A stretch of 9,651 nt of DNA from Candidatus Omnitrophota bacterium (GCA_028702395.1 JAQVOV010000054.1:1-9651), one strand, 5' to 3'. Shown: positions 1-7,064, counted from the stretch's first letter. The notes: generated by a model from the letters alone, not told the origin. Program-made: numbers and translations.

Positions 1-1895
1 GTCAAGGGCAAGATCTTGCTGAAATTTGCAGGACTTTTGCCCATAGTACAGAATTCCATTTTTCAGGGGTCATAGATCTGGCAATTAATCAAGTCAATAA
101 ACAAGCCTGTGATAGTTTAAATATTCTTCATGCAATAAATCTTTCTGAGCTTGCGAAATATGGTCATATTGATATGATCTTGTGTTTAGCGGATAATGTG
201 ATAGCCGCAAAAGTTAAGGATATGTCTCCTGAAGCTATAATTTTTTCCGGCAATATTGCAAACGGAATATACGATTTTTTGAACAGAAAAGAGATCGCTC
301 TTCAAAAAATAAAGAATTCATTGATACAGCAGACAACACAGCTCATTGAATCCGATAAAAAAGTGCAGGGATTATATAGTGAACTGGAAGCTAAGAACAA
401 AACACTTATGGAATTGGACCAATTAAAAACAAGTTTCATTTCAATGGTCTCCCATGAGCTACGAACTCCTATTACTGTTATTGGTGAGGGAATGAGCCTT
501 CTAGCGGATAAAATATTAGGAGGATTAACACCTCAGCAAGAACGAATAATCAAAATGACAAGGGAAAATGTTGAAAGATTGGGAAGGATCATTGCAGAAC
601 TTCTTGATATTTCAATAATAGAGGCAGGTAGAATAACATTAAAAAGAGATACAACTGATATTCGTTTTGTTTTGAAAAAAACAGTTCAGGCGTTTTCCAA
701 TAAAATTGAAAAAAGCGGTGTTGAATTTGAATTTCTTGTAGGCAATGAACCGATAATGTCCTATGCAGATGCAGATAAAATGACCCAGGTTTTCATGAAT
801 TTGATCAATAATGCACTAAAGTTCACACCTGAAAAAGGGAAGATACAGATATTCCTAGAAAATAAAGATGGGATCATTACGTTTTTTATAAAAGATACAG
901 GACATGGTATAGCTGAAAAGGATCTTCCTTTGGTTTTTGGTAAATTCCAGCAATTTGAACATGATGCAGGGAGTATTCAAAAAGGGATGGGGTTAGGTCT
1001 TTATATAGTGAAGAATATCATTGAATTGCATGGAGGAAGAGTATGGGTCGAATCAGAACTTGGAAAAGGGTCCACTTTCTATTTTAATATCCCTGCTTTT
1101 GCAACAGAAGGTCTGGCTATTAACAAAGGTATTGATGATAAGATCAATTTTCAGTCGCGTGTAGGGGAAAGTGAGTTTTTCACATTGCTTATGTTGGATA
1201 TTGAGAATTTGGAAGATATCTTTTTAAAGATCCATCCTGATGAGCGGGAGCGGGTAAAAGTTCTTTTAAAGAATACGATCAATGAGTCGCTTGAAAGACA
1301 GGAAGATGTACTTCTTGGCATAAAAGATGAGAAATTCATTATTTTGCTTTCAAACACGAATAAACATGGCGCAAAATTTGTCTGTAAAAGGTTGATAGAA
1401 AAGTTTGAAAAAAATAAGGATAAAATATGTGATGGTATTGATATTGAAACGCGTTTTGGTTTTGCATCTTTTCCTTTTGATGGCATGACATCTAAAGATT
1501 TACTTTCTGCTGCAGAGCGATCATTGATAAGAAAAAGAAATGTTTTATTGATAGATGATGATATTTCTGTGACAAAAAAACTTTTTGAAGTCATTAATAA
1601 AACAGGGAGATTTAATTGTATTGAGATCAATGATGGAAAAAATGCAATGGAGATCATCCATCACCAAAAACCTGATCTGATAATATCCGAACTTGCAATG
1701 ACAGGTATGAGTGGTTATGAATTAGTGGGGCAGGTAAGAGCAGATACTGAGATTAAAGATATTCCTATAGTTTTAATGAGTCAATATGATGTTGCCGGTA
1801 CTGCTATTAAATCAATTTTGCCCGGAACTATTCCTGTAATAAAAAAGGATGATCTTTTAAAGGAAATAATGCATTTGGTCAACCAAGTAATTTAG
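1..1895 (+). CDS. Hybrid sensor histidine kinase with degenerate GGDEF and pseudo-receiver domains, 5' partial
   Basis: The reading frame is open from the first complete codon (position 3), so the gene starts upstream of the window; the Met codon at 174 is internal. Counting residues from that Met: an unrecognised input region, a helical, probably coiled-coil linker (about 35-90), a HisKA domain with H-box SHELRTP and phospho-acceptor His94 (453-455), and a HATPase_c domain with N-box NLINNALKF (209-217), G1 box DTGHGI (241-246) and G2 box GMGLGL (271-276). Residues about 335-452 keep the GGDEF fold pattern, but KDEKF (384-388) replaces GGDEF, so cyclase activity is unlikely. Residues 456-573 are a receiver domain starting LLIDDD, in which the phospho-accepting Asp is replaced by Glu506 (codon 1689-1691); Ser536 and the Lys near 557 remain. 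No membrane segment is visible in the part seen, so it is probably cytoplasmic here. The stop codon overlaps the gpsA ribosome site, suggesting cotranscription. The signal sensed is unknown. Confidence 0.93.
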   Translation, partial: QGQDLAEICRTFAHSTEFHFSGVIDLAINQVNKQACDSLNILHAINLSELAKYGHIDMILCLADNVIAAKVKDMSPEAIIFSGNIANGIYDFLNRKEIALQKIKNSLIQQTTQLIESDKKVQGLYSELEAKNKTLMELDQLKTSFISMVSHELRTPITVIGEGMSLLADKILGGLTPQQERIIKMTRENVERLGRIIAELLDISIIEAGRITLKRDTTDIRFVLKKTVQAFSNKIEKSGVEFEFLVGNEPIMSYADADKMTQVFMNLINNALKFTPEKGKIQIFLENKDGIITFFIKDTGHGIAEKDLPLVFGKFQQFEHDAGSIQKGMGLGLYIVKNIIELHGGRVWVESELGKGSTFYFNIPAFATEGLAINKGIDDKINFQSRVGESEFFTLLMLDIENLEDIFLKIHPDERERVKVLLKNTINESLERQEDVLLGIKDEKFIILLSNTNKHGAKFVCKRLIEKFEKNKDKICDGIDIETRFGFASFPFDGMTSKDLLSAAERSLIRKRNVLLIDDDISVTKKLFEVINKTGRFNCIEINDGKNAMEIIHHQKPDLIISELAMTGMSGYELVGQVRADTEIKDIPIVLMSQYDVAGTAIKSILPGTIPVIKKDDLLKEIMHLVNQVI

Positions 1896-1908
1896 GAGAC
1901 TAATTTCT

Positions 1909-2889
1909 ATGAAAATAACTGTTATTGGGGATGGGGGTTGGGGAACAACATTAGCTGTTTTATTATCAAAAAAAGGATATGATGTTATTGTCTGGAGTAT
2001 ATCAGCAGAATATGCAAAAGAGATGAACGAAACTCATATAAACAGAAAATTTTTACCTGGTATTCATATCCCGAAAAAGGTTTTTTTCACAAATGATGCA
2101 GATATGATAAAAAGCAGTGATGTTTATGTTGTATCAGTTCCCTGTCAATTCTTGAGAAAAACAATATCTTCTTTGGCTGGTAATATTACAGGTACTGTAG
2201 TTAGTGTTGTCAAAGGAATAGAGAATGATACCCTAAAACGACCTTCTCAAATATTGAAAGAGATCTTACAGCATAAAAATGATATTGCAGTTCTTTCAGG
2301 TCCGACAATTGCCATTGAAATAGCGCGAGAGCTTCCTGCAACCTGTGTGATTTCCGCTGATAATGAAGAAATTGCACGTAAACTCAGAGATGTTTTTTCT
2401 ACGGACAGATTTCGTGTTTATAGCTGTTCAGATGTCATAGGGGTTGAACTTGGAGGAGCATTAAAGAATATCATTGCAATATCTGCAGGAATTGCTGATG
2501 GGTTGGGTTTTGGTATTAATACAAAGGCTGCTATTTTGACTAGAGGACTTGCAGAGATATCCCGTTTAGGTGTACAAATGGGAGCATTAAAAGAAACTTT
2601 TGTAGGTTCAAGCGGTGTGGGTGATCTTGCAACTACATGTATGAGTTTAGATTCACGTAACAGAAGTTTCGGGGAACAAATTGCAAAGGGGAACACTCTT
2701 GATCAAATACTTAAGAACACACAGAGTGTTGTTGAAGGAATTGCTACTACAGAGTCCGCTTATCAATTAGCTAATGAGTATAATGTTGATATGCCTATAA
2801 CAAATCAAATATATGAAGTTATTTATAACAATAAAGATCCTAAGCTCGCAGTCAAAGAGCTTATGACCAGAACTTTAAAAGATGAATAA
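1909..2889 (+). CDS. gpsA: Glycerol-3-phosphate dehydrogenase [NAD(P)+]
   Basis: Cytoplasmic enzyme reducing dihydroxyacetone phosphate to sn-glycerol-3-phosphate, the backbone precursor for phospholipids. At 326 residues it has normal family length. The N-terminal Rossmann motif is GDGGWGTTLA (7-16), where families more often have GAGxWGTALA. Further hallmarks are VVKGIE (100-105), LSGPTIAIEIA (129-139), GGALKN with Lys186 (182-187) in the active-site helix, GVGDL (236-240), SRNRSFG (249-255) and VEGIATT (275-281). Lys102 and Lys186 match the conserved lysines. The start has an AGGAG site at 1894-1898, partly inside the preceding kinase stop codon, with 13 bp between the genes. The following SYLF gene overlaps its 3' end by 8 bp, so the three genes probably form one transcript. 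Confidence 0.97.
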   Translation: MKITVIGDGGWGTTLAVLLSKKGYDVIVWSISAEYAKEMNETHINRKFLPGIHIPKKVFFTNDADMIKSSDVYVVSVPCQFLRKTISSLAGNITGTVVSVVKGIENDTLKRPSQILKEILQHKNDIAVLSGPTIAIEIARELPATCVISADNEEIARKLRDVFSTDRFRVYSCSDVIGVELGGALKNIIAISAGIADGLGFGINTKAAILTRGLAEISRLGVQMGALKETFVGSSGVGDLATTCMSLDSRNRSFGEQIAKGNTLDQILKNTQSVVEGIATTESAYQLANEYNVDMPITNQIYEVIYNNKDPKLAVKELMTRTLKDE

Positions 2890-3634
2890 AAGTGAGAATA
2901 AAATGAAAAAGTTTATTTATAGTTTTATATGTCTGGTAATGCTCAGTGTTCAAACTTCATATTGTGAAGAAGTTCCAATTGACGAAGGTACGCGTGTCAC
3001 TGGGCGTGTCATAGAAGCTAAAAAAGTAATTGACCAAATAATGGAAGTTCCTGAAAAGGGTATACCAAAACAGTTCTTTGGGCAATGTTCGGCAATTGCG
3101 ATCTTTCCAAGTGTTTTTAAGGGAGGTTTTATTTTTGCAGATAAATATGGGCAAGGAGTTATAACTGCATATAACAAAGAAAAACAGGAGTGGTCAAACC
3201 CTGCTTTTTTTACCATTAGCGAAGCGATCTTTGGTTTTCAGGTAGGAGTTGAGGCAACAGATCTAGTGCTCGTTATTTTTGGGGACGATTCTTTACAGGG
3301 ATTATTTAAAGACAAGCTCAATTTGGGAACAGATATTTTAGTTGAAAATGGTCCTGTAGGAAATATAAGTGATGTGAATTCTGATATTTTGGTAAAGGGA
3401 GGGGTTTTTTCTTATTCTCAGAATAAAGGTGTATTTAGCGGCGTTAGTTTAAAAGGAGCAACAATGACACCAAATAATATTGCAAATCGTGATTACTATA
3501 ATGAGGACGTTACAGTTAAAGAGCTTTTTTTTGAAGAAAATAAAAAATTAGTTTTACCAAATTCATGTTTAGAACTTAAAAAGACATTGGATAAGTACAC
3601 AGATAAAGTATTTCCTGATGAAGTGCAAAATTGA
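2882..3634 (+). CDS. Secreted SYLF (Ysc84) domain lipid-binding protein
   Basis: Probable envelope or periplasmic protein of 250 residues. The N-terminus has a basic start (KMKKFIYS), a hydrophobic core (FICLVMLSVQT) and a likely signal peptidase I site after SYC, before EEVP; the Cys does not sit in a good lipobox. The body matches the SYLF/Ysc84 domain: AIAIFPSVFKGGFIFADKYG (about 72-91), a WSNPAFFTI segment, GVEATDLVLVIF, and a C-terminal GVFSGVSLKGATMTPNNIAN followed by RDYYN. Related domains bind phosphoinositides or other lipids in eukaryotes; the bacterial role is poorly defined. The start at 2882 overlaps gpsA by 8 bp without a clear ribosome site. An in-frame ATG at 2903 has a weak GTGAG six to seven bases upstream and gives a more compact signal peptide, so either start is possible. 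Overlap with gpsA suggests translational coupling. Confidence 0.88.
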   Translation: MNKSENKMKKFIYSFICLVMLSVQTSYCEEVPIDEGTRVTGRVIEAKKVIDQIMEVPEKGIPKQFFGQCSAIAIFPSVFKGGFIFADKYGQGVITAYNKEKQEWSNPAFFTISEAIFGFQVGVEATDLVLVIFGDDSLQGLFKDKLNLGTDILVENGPVGNISDVNSDILVKGGVFSYSQNKGVFSGVSLKGATMTPNNIANRDYYNEDVTVKELFFEENKKLVLPNSCLELKKTLDKYTDKVFPDEVQN

Positions 3635-3636
3635 GC

Positions 3637-3671
3637 CAATGAGTCATGAGTACTGCGTCGTGAGTCTGCTG
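3637..3671. repeat. Heptamer tandem array, TCATGAG family (5 units)
   Basis: Five consecutive 7-bp units begin right after the SYLF stop codon: CAATGAG, TCATGAG, TACTGCG, TCGTGAG, TCTGCTG. The central 14 bases AATGAGTCATGAGT recur exactly at 8732-8745, in the same family of array between the macrodomain and Nudix genes. The units are degenerate, which suggests an old array. Confidence 0.7.
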
Positions 3672-3709
3672 TGGTAAACTGTATTTTCTTGTTTCGCTAT
3701 AGACCTTAG

Positions 3710-3737
3710 ACACATTACACATTACACATTGACACAA
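3710..3737. repeat. Heptamer tandem array, ACACATT family (3 perfect units plus 1)
   Basis: Three exact ACACATT units (3710-3716, 3717-3723, 3724-3730) are followed by the diverged GACACAA. The array ends 4 bp before the AGGAG ribosome site of the 56-residue gene at 3753, so it would lie in that gene's leader. Confidence 0.8.
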
Positions 3738-3752
3738 ATCAAGGAGTAATAA

Positions 3753-3923
3753 ATGAAAATAAATTTTCGCTACATTAAAGAAAAAGATATTTTCGAATTG
3801 CAGGTTGTTGAACCGCAACTTAGAGCTCATTTTATTTTAAAAAGGAATGAACTTAACAAATTACGTGTTGCTATAGAACGTGTACTAGTAGATAGTACTA
3901 AAAAAAAACCTGATGCTTTTTAA
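3753..3923 (+). CDS. Small conserved-looking protein of 56 residues, function unknown
   Basis: A 56-codon reading frame starts at ATG 3753 with a strong AGGAG at 3742-3746, 6 bp before the start, and ends with TAA at 3921-3923. The protein begins MKINFRYIKEKDIFELQV, continues with VVEPQLRAHFILKRNELNKLRVAIERVL, and ends in a lysine-rich tail (TKKKPDAF). The alternating pattern at the start suggests a beta hairpin, and NELNKLRVAIERVL suggests an amphipathic helix, giving a compact beta-beta-alpha fold. It has no signal peptide or membrane segment. It lies 17 bp before the cupin gene and is probably cotranscribed with it. I do not recognise a named family. The strong ribosome site, the codon pattern and the fit between flanking genes support a real gene. 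Confidence 0.75.
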   Translation: MKINFRYIKEKDIFELQVVEPQLRAHFILKRNELNKLRVAIERVLVDSTKKKPDAF

Positions 3924-3940
3924 TATGAAAAGGGGGTAAT

Positions 3941-4213
3941 ATGAAGGCAATAATAGTCGAGAGACCTAAACCTGAAAAGATCGAGGGTATGGGAATTCCT
4001 TCATGGCCAATATGGGAAAAGGAGGTTTCAAAATTTGATTGGTATTATGATACTAATGAAATCTGTCTTATTCTTGATGGGCAGGCAACTGTTACAGGAG
4101 AGGATTGCAATAGTGTTACTTTTGGCAAAGGAGACCTGGTAACTTTTCCTCAAGGGTTGAGTTGTACTTGGAATATAACATCACCTATACGAAAATATTA
4201 TAAGTTTGGATAA
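3941..4213 (+). CDS. Small cupin-domain protein (cupin_3/DUF861-like)
   Basis: A 90-residue single-domain cupin with AGGGGG at 3931-3936 as ribosome site. The sequence shows the cupin_3 pattern: an N-terminal IPSWPIWEKEVSKFDWYYD, then NEICLILDGQATVTGE (cupin motif 1 region, with Glu but few of the usual metal-binding His), then FGKGDLVTFPQGLSCTWNI (motif 2 region, GD-x(2)-FPxG) and a final KYYKF strand. Members of this group resemble the cupin of ureidoglycine aminohydrolase, but short stand-alone versions have no assigned reaction. Lack of the HxH motif makes metal-dependent catalysis uncertain. It follows the 56-residue gene by 17 bp, probably in one transcript. Confidence 0.88.
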   Translation: MKAIIVERPKPEKIEGMGIPSWPIWEKEVSKFDWYYDTNEICLILDGQATVTGEDCNSVTFGKGDLVTFPQGLSCTWNITSPIRKYYKFG

Positions 4214-4256
4214 TTTGGGATATAATAGATTCTTAAATTGAGTTGACAGGACTTGG

Positions 4257-4291
4257 TAATTAGTGACTAGTAACTAGAAACTAGTGACTAG
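4257..4291. repeat. Heptamer tandem array, TGACTAG family (5 units)
   Basis: Units TAATTAG, TGACTAG, TAACTAG, AAACTAG, TGACTAG follow without a break, all ending in TAG. The same family appears as two units at 7639-7652. The array is followed by ACGGTTAATAGGGTTT (4293-4308), which recurs with one change after the GAGACCA array at 6925-6940. Confidence 0.8.
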
Positions 4292-4313
4292 GACGGTTAA
4301 TAGGGTTTATAGA

Positions 4314-4445
4314 TTGTCATCCCGGTTTCCCTGAATATTGAATCAGGGGAATACAGGGATCTTGTACGAAGAAAAAAACATAAAAATGAACGGTTTAAAG
4401 GACTCGAGATCCCGGTATTTGCTTTCGGCAAAACCGGGATGACAA
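4314..4445. repeat. 132-bp inverted-repeat element ending in TTGTCATCCCGGTTT
   Basis: A perfect 15-bp terminal inverted repeat (4314-4328 against 4431-4445) encloses 102 bp. Inside are a hairpin made of TTCCCTGA and TCAGGGGAA (about 4327-4351) and a stronger one made of ATCCCGGTATTTGC against GCAAAACCGGGAT (4409-4440). It has no coding capacity and no U-tract after the stems. The shape fits a small non-autonomous palindromic element (MITE or REP-like) in the spacer between the cupin and TIGR00725-type genes. Confidence 0.6.
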
Positions 4446-4462
4446 GTAATGAAAGTGTAATA

Positions 4463-4548
4463 AGTTACGCTTTACGACTAACGACTAACGTCTAACGTTT
4501 AACGTCTAACGCGTTTAACGGTTCACGATTTACGCATAACGCACAACG
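4463..4548. repeat. Heptamer tandem array, NNTAACG family (12 units)
   Basis: Twelve consecutive units end in ACG: AGTTACG, CTTTACG, ACTAACG twice, TCTAACG, TTTAACG, TCTAACG, a 9-base CGTTTAACG, then GTTCACG, ATTTACG, CATAACG, CACAACG. The array stops 8 bp before the ATG at 4557 and abuts its AGGA ribosome site. It is the longest degenerate array in the window. A second member of the family precedes the nitroreductase gene at 7065-7099. Confidence 0.85.
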
Positions 4549-4556
4549 AGGATAGT

Positions 4557-5006
4557 ATGAAACAAAAACTAATATCGGTTATAGGCGGGCATGAATGTAC
4601 TAAGGAAACTGCAGAGCTTGCTGAAAAGATCGGGCAGATAATTGCAGAAGAAAAATGTATTGTTGTTTGCGGAGGCAGAAAAGGGATAATGCAAGCTGTC
4701 TGTAAAGGTGCTAAAAAGGTTGGGGGATCAACAATAGGCATATTGCCAAGCATAGATGGTGAAGATGCTAACGAGTTTGTTGATATTCATATACGAACTG
4801 GTTTAGGTTATGCACGTAACAGTATAGTTGCAAATACTTCAGATATTGTTATTGCACTAAAAGGGGAGTGTGGAACATTATCCGAAATAGGATTCGCATT
4901 GACTTATAAGAGGCAAGTATTATCTTTTGGACAGTGGAATGTTAAAGGTGTTATAGAACTTACAGATCCGGAGCAAATTAGAGATTATATCAGAAAAATT
5001 AAATAG
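4557..5006 (+). CDS. TIGR00725-type SLOG/LOG-superfamily nucleotide-binding protein
   Basis: A 149-residue Rossmann-like protein. Key motifs are ISVIGG (6-11), CGGRKGIM (38-45), IGILPS (60-65), GYARNSIVANTSDIVIAL (84-101) and GECGTLSEIGFAL (103-115). CGGRxGIM together with GxGTLxE marks the SLOG superfamily, which includes lysine-decarboxylase-like LOG proteins and DprA relatives; the short form with ARN and ECGTLSE fits the TIGR00725 family of unknown function. LOG enzymes release cytokinin bases from nucleotide monophosphates, but that activity should not be assumed here. The ribosome site is the AGGA at 4549-4552. The gene is alone between repeat-filled spacers and appears to be transcribed by itself. 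Confidence 0.85.
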   Translation: MKQKLISVIGGHECTKETAELAEKIGQIIAEEKCIVVCGGRKGIMQAVCKGAKKVGGSTIGILPSIDGEDANEFVDIHIRTGLGYARNSIVANTSDIVIALKGECGTLSEIGFALTYKRQVLSFGQWNVKGVIELTDPEQIRDYIRKIK

Positions 5007-5066
5007 ATAAGCCATGAGGGAAGTGCTTTACAGAACTGGCTTTAAAACAATTCGAGAAAGAGTTTA

Positions 5067-5101
5067 TACGAGCTCGAAGCTCGTGACTCGCAGCGCGTAG
5101 C
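5067..5101. repeat. Heptamer tandem array, TCGNNGC family (5 units)
   Basis: Units TACGAGC, TCGAAGC, TCGTGAC, TCGCAGC, GCGTAGC run without interruption, followed by TCGG and the AGGAG ribosome site of the channel gene. An array of the same family lies in inverted orientation at 9433-9467; its reverse complement shares the GCGCGTAGCTCG segment. Confidence 0.75.
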
Positions 5102-5117
5102 TCGGATAGGAGAAAGA

Positions 5118-6176
5118 ATGAAAGATATAATAATGTTCGGAATAACTTTTCCGGCATGGATCATTGTGCCGATAGCTTTTTTTTTATGGGTTTTTTGTCT
5201 TTTTTTGCTGAAGGCAATTGGAATAAAAAAACTACAGGATCTTTCTGCAAGAACAAAAACTAAAGTTGATGATATTTTCATAAAAGCTGTTAACACTCCT
5301 TTAAATCTGCTTATTTTTGTAAGTGGAGCATATTTCATAGAGCAGATCGTGGAATTTGACAAAGATTTCAAATACACCCAATATTTTTTTACAGTCTTTA
5401 AGATCTTATCAATAATAGCTATTATAATGTTCATAGATAGTTTTTTTAGAGGATTAATACAATTATACTCAAAAAACAATGAACTTTTGAAAACCTCTAA
5501 AGGGATTGTTAATACAGTTATAAAAGGGGTGGTTTATGGTCTTGGGTTATTGATGCTTTTGGATTCTATGGGAGTTTCGATAACGCCTATTCTGGCATCT
5601 TTAGGAGTTGGTTCACTTGCTGTTGCTCTTGCTTTACAGCCTATCTTAGAGAACTTTTTTTCAGGAGTTGTCATTATTTTGGATCAGCCAATTAAAGTGG
5701 GACAGTTTATTGGTCTTGAATCAGGAGAAGAAGGTTATGTCGAAAAAATAGGATGGCGGTCAACATGGATACGCATACTGCCTAATAATATAATTGTTAT
5801 GCCTAATAAAAAGATCATGGATTCTAAGATCGTCAATTATTATTATCCGGAACCTGAAATGTCAACGCTTGTCCAGGTAGGAGTTCATTATAATTCTGAT
5901 CTGGAAAAAGTTGAAAGAGTGACAATTGAAGTAGGAAAAGAAATATTGAAAAAAGTAAATGGGGGCGTTGAGAATTTTGAACCTTTTATACGGTATCATA
6001 CTTTTGATAGTTCAAGTATAAATTTTTCTGTAATTTTGAGGGTAAAAGAATTTGTAGACAATTATTTGATCAAGCACGAATTCATTAAAGCTTTGCAGAA
6101 AAGGTATAAAGAAGAAGGGATAACCATTCCATTTCCAATACGAGCTATTAATTATAGTCAGGAAAAAGCCGAATAG
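5118..6176 (+). CDS. MscS-family mechanosensitive ion channel
   Basis: Inner-membrane channel expected to open under membrane tension and release solutes during hypo-osmotic shock. Its 352 residues are longer than minimal MscS because of extra N-terminal helices. Hydrophobic segments lie at about 10-33, 60-76, 89-109 and 133-150. The pore helix follows: ITPILASLGVGSLAVALALQ (155-174) with small residues in Gly/Ala packing, then PILENFFSGVVIILDQPIKVGQFI (175-198), the canonical MscS kink and start of the beta domain. The beta domain has GYVEKIGWRSTWIR and LPNNIIVMPNKKIMDSKIVNY, another family signature, and the rest is the cytoplasmic alpha/beta vestibule ending near PFPIRAI. The ribosome site AGGAG (5108-5112) supports the chosen start. 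It stands alone between repeat spacers. Confidence 0.95.
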   Translation: MKDIIMFGITFPAWIIVPIAFFLWVFCLFLLKAIGIKKLQDLSARTKTKVDDIFIKAVNTPLNLLIFVSGAYFIEQIVEFDKDFKYTQYFFTVFKILSIIAIIMFIDSFFRGLIQLYSKNNELLKTSKGIVNTVIKGVVYGLGLLMLLDSMGVSITPILASLGVGSLAVALALQPILENFFSGVVIILDQPIKVGQFIGLESGEEGYVEKIGWRSTWIRILPNNIIVMPNKKIMDSKIVNYYYPEPEMSTLVQVGVHYNSDLEKVERVTIEVGKEILKKVNGGVENFEPFIRYHTFDSSSINFSVILRVKEFVDNYLIKHEFIKALQKRYKEEGITIPFPIRAINYSQEKAE

Positions 6177-6189
6177 TGAGTTTATAGGA

Positions 6190-6296
6190 TTTTTGTTATT
6201 AGTGTGTGTTATTAGTGTGAGTGAAGGAAGGTTTCTGATGATGGGTTTTTACAAACTGTATTCAGAAAGCCCCATCACTGACACTAATAACAAAAA
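6190..6296. repeat. 107-bp inverted-repeat element with TTATTAGTGTG ends
   Basis: A perfect 16-bp inverted repeat, TTTTTGTTATTAGTGT (6190-6205), pairs with 6281-6296. An inner pairing TGATGGG (6238-6244) with CCCATCA (6271-6277) extends the fold. The left arm contains a tandem 13-bp repeat (GTTATTAGTGTGT then GTTATTAGTGTGA). No reading frame and no U-tract after the stem on either strand, so it does not look like a normal terminator. A related element follows at 6331-6417. Confidence 0.65.
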
Positions 6297-6330
6297 ACAG
6301 ATAACATTTTAGCGAGTTAATAGGATATAG

Positions 6331-6417
6331 TTATTAGTGTGTGTAGGTTAATGTTTTTAAGAGAAGGGTTTTAAAAATGTGCTTAGGACAGTCATTCACA
6401 CACACTCACACTAATAA
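6331..6417. repeat. Second inverted-repeat element with TTATTAGTGTG ends
   Basis: TTATTAGTGTG (6331-6341) pairs perfectly with CACACTAATAA (6407-6417). The ends match those of the element at 6190-6296, while the interior differs. It lies 29 bp before the YjbQ-family start codon. With the preceding element it fills the whole 270-bp gap between the channel and YjbQ-family genes, where I see no gene. Confidence 0.6.
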
Positions 6418-6446
6418 AAAATAACAATATCAGCTAAAGGTGAACA

Positions 6447-6866
6447 ATGAGATCATTTAAAAGAGAATTGACTTTTGAGACAAAAACCAGACGGGCATTT
6501 ATAAATATTACTCATGAAGTAGAAAAGTGCTTGATCGAAAGTGGTATACAGGAGGGGTTGTGTCTTGTTAATGCGATGCATATCACAGCAAGTGTTTTTA
6601 TAAATGATAATGAACTGGGTTTGCACAAAGATTTTGATAAATGGCTTGAAAAAATCGCCCCTCATGAGCCCTTAACTAATTATGCGCATAATCTTACGGG
6701 TGAGGATAATGCTGATGCACATTTAAAGAGGACTATTATGGGGCGTGAAGTTGTTGTAGCAGTTACTAATGGAAGTCTTGATTTTGGACCTTGGGAACAG
6801 ATCTTTTATGGTGAATTTGATGGTAGACGAAGGAAACGAGTACTCGTTAAGATAATTGGGGAGTGA
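6447..6866 (+). CDS. YjbQ family (UPF0047) protein
   Basis: A 139-residue cytoplasmic protein of normal family length. Visible signatures are the HITASVFIND segment (45-54), NLTGEDNADAHLKRTIMG (82-99) with the conserved Asn/Asp/His cluster, and GSLDFGPWEQIFYGEFDGRRRKRVLVKI (109-136), which matches the family C-terminal pattern G-x-L-x-x-G-x-W-(Q/E)-x-I-F-x-x-E-x-D-G. YjbQ proteins form trimers with a conserved His/Cys/Glu metal-like site; weak thiamine-phosphate synthase activity has been reported for E. coli YjbQ, but the physiological role is uncertain. The start is supported by AAAGGTG at 6436-6442. It is a single gene between repeat spacers. Confidence 0.93.
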   Translation: MRSFKRELTFETKTRRAFINITHEVEKCLIESGIQEGLCLVNAMHITASVFINDNELGLHKDFDKWLEKIAPHEPLTNYAHNLTGEDNADAHLKRTIMGREVVVAVTNGSLDFGPWEQIFYGEFDGRRRKRVLVKIIGE

Positions 6867-6894
6867 ATGCGATTGATAAGGTTAAGAAGGGGTA

Positions 6895-6922
6895 GAGACC
6901 AGAAACCAGAGACCAGTGACCA
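6895..6922. repeat. Heptamer tandem array, GAGACCA family (4 units)
   Basis: Units GAGACCA, GAAACCA, GAGACCA, GTGACCA follow one another exactly, ending at ACGGTTGATAGGGTTT (6925-6940), the same tail seen after the TGACTAG array. It lies 28 bp after the YjbQ-family stop codon. Confidence 0.8.
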
Positions 6923-6954
6923 GAACGGTTGATAGGGTTTGATGATTAGAGAAC

Positions 6955-6990
6955 AGAGGCAAGAAGCAAGAAGCAAGAAGCAAGAAGGTT
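6955..6990. repeat. Heptamer tandem array, GAAGCAA family
   Basis: GAGGCAA (6956-6962), three exact GAAGCAA units (6963-6983) and a diverged GAAGGTT (6984-6990). The near-perfect units suggest a young array compared with its neighbours. It is the second of three different heptamer arrays in the 250-bp gap between the YjbQ-family and nitroreductase genes, which holds no gene. Confidence 0.8.
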
Positions 6991-7064
6991 AATAAAGATT
7001 ATTGAATGTTTTCTCGTTTTTTTGAAGAAAAATACAGGGATGACAGGTTGATGACCGAATAACA

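Noticed and set aside
174..176. ATG at 174 as the start of the sensor kinase
   Set aside because: The frame is open and protein-like upstream to the window edge, with no ribosome site before 174, so the gene begins outside the window.
1151..1657. 168-codon open frame on the - strand inside the kinase gene
   Set aside because: It is antisense to well-supported GGDEF-like and receiver coding sequence, is serine/phenylalanine-rich as expected of a shadow frame, and has no recognisable motif.
2960..2970. Lipoprotein signal in the SYLF protein
   Set aside because: The Cys after QTSY lacks the Leu and small residues of a lipobox, so ordinary signal-peptidase cleavage is more likely.
4409..4440. 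Terminator for the cupin gene
   Set aside because: The hairpin is strong but lies about 200 bp past the stop, sits inside an inverted-repeat element and is not followed by a T-run.
5042..5479. 145-codon open frame on the - strand overlapping the channel gene
   Set aside because: It is antisense to the N-terminal membrane region of a clear MscS gene and has no motif of its own.
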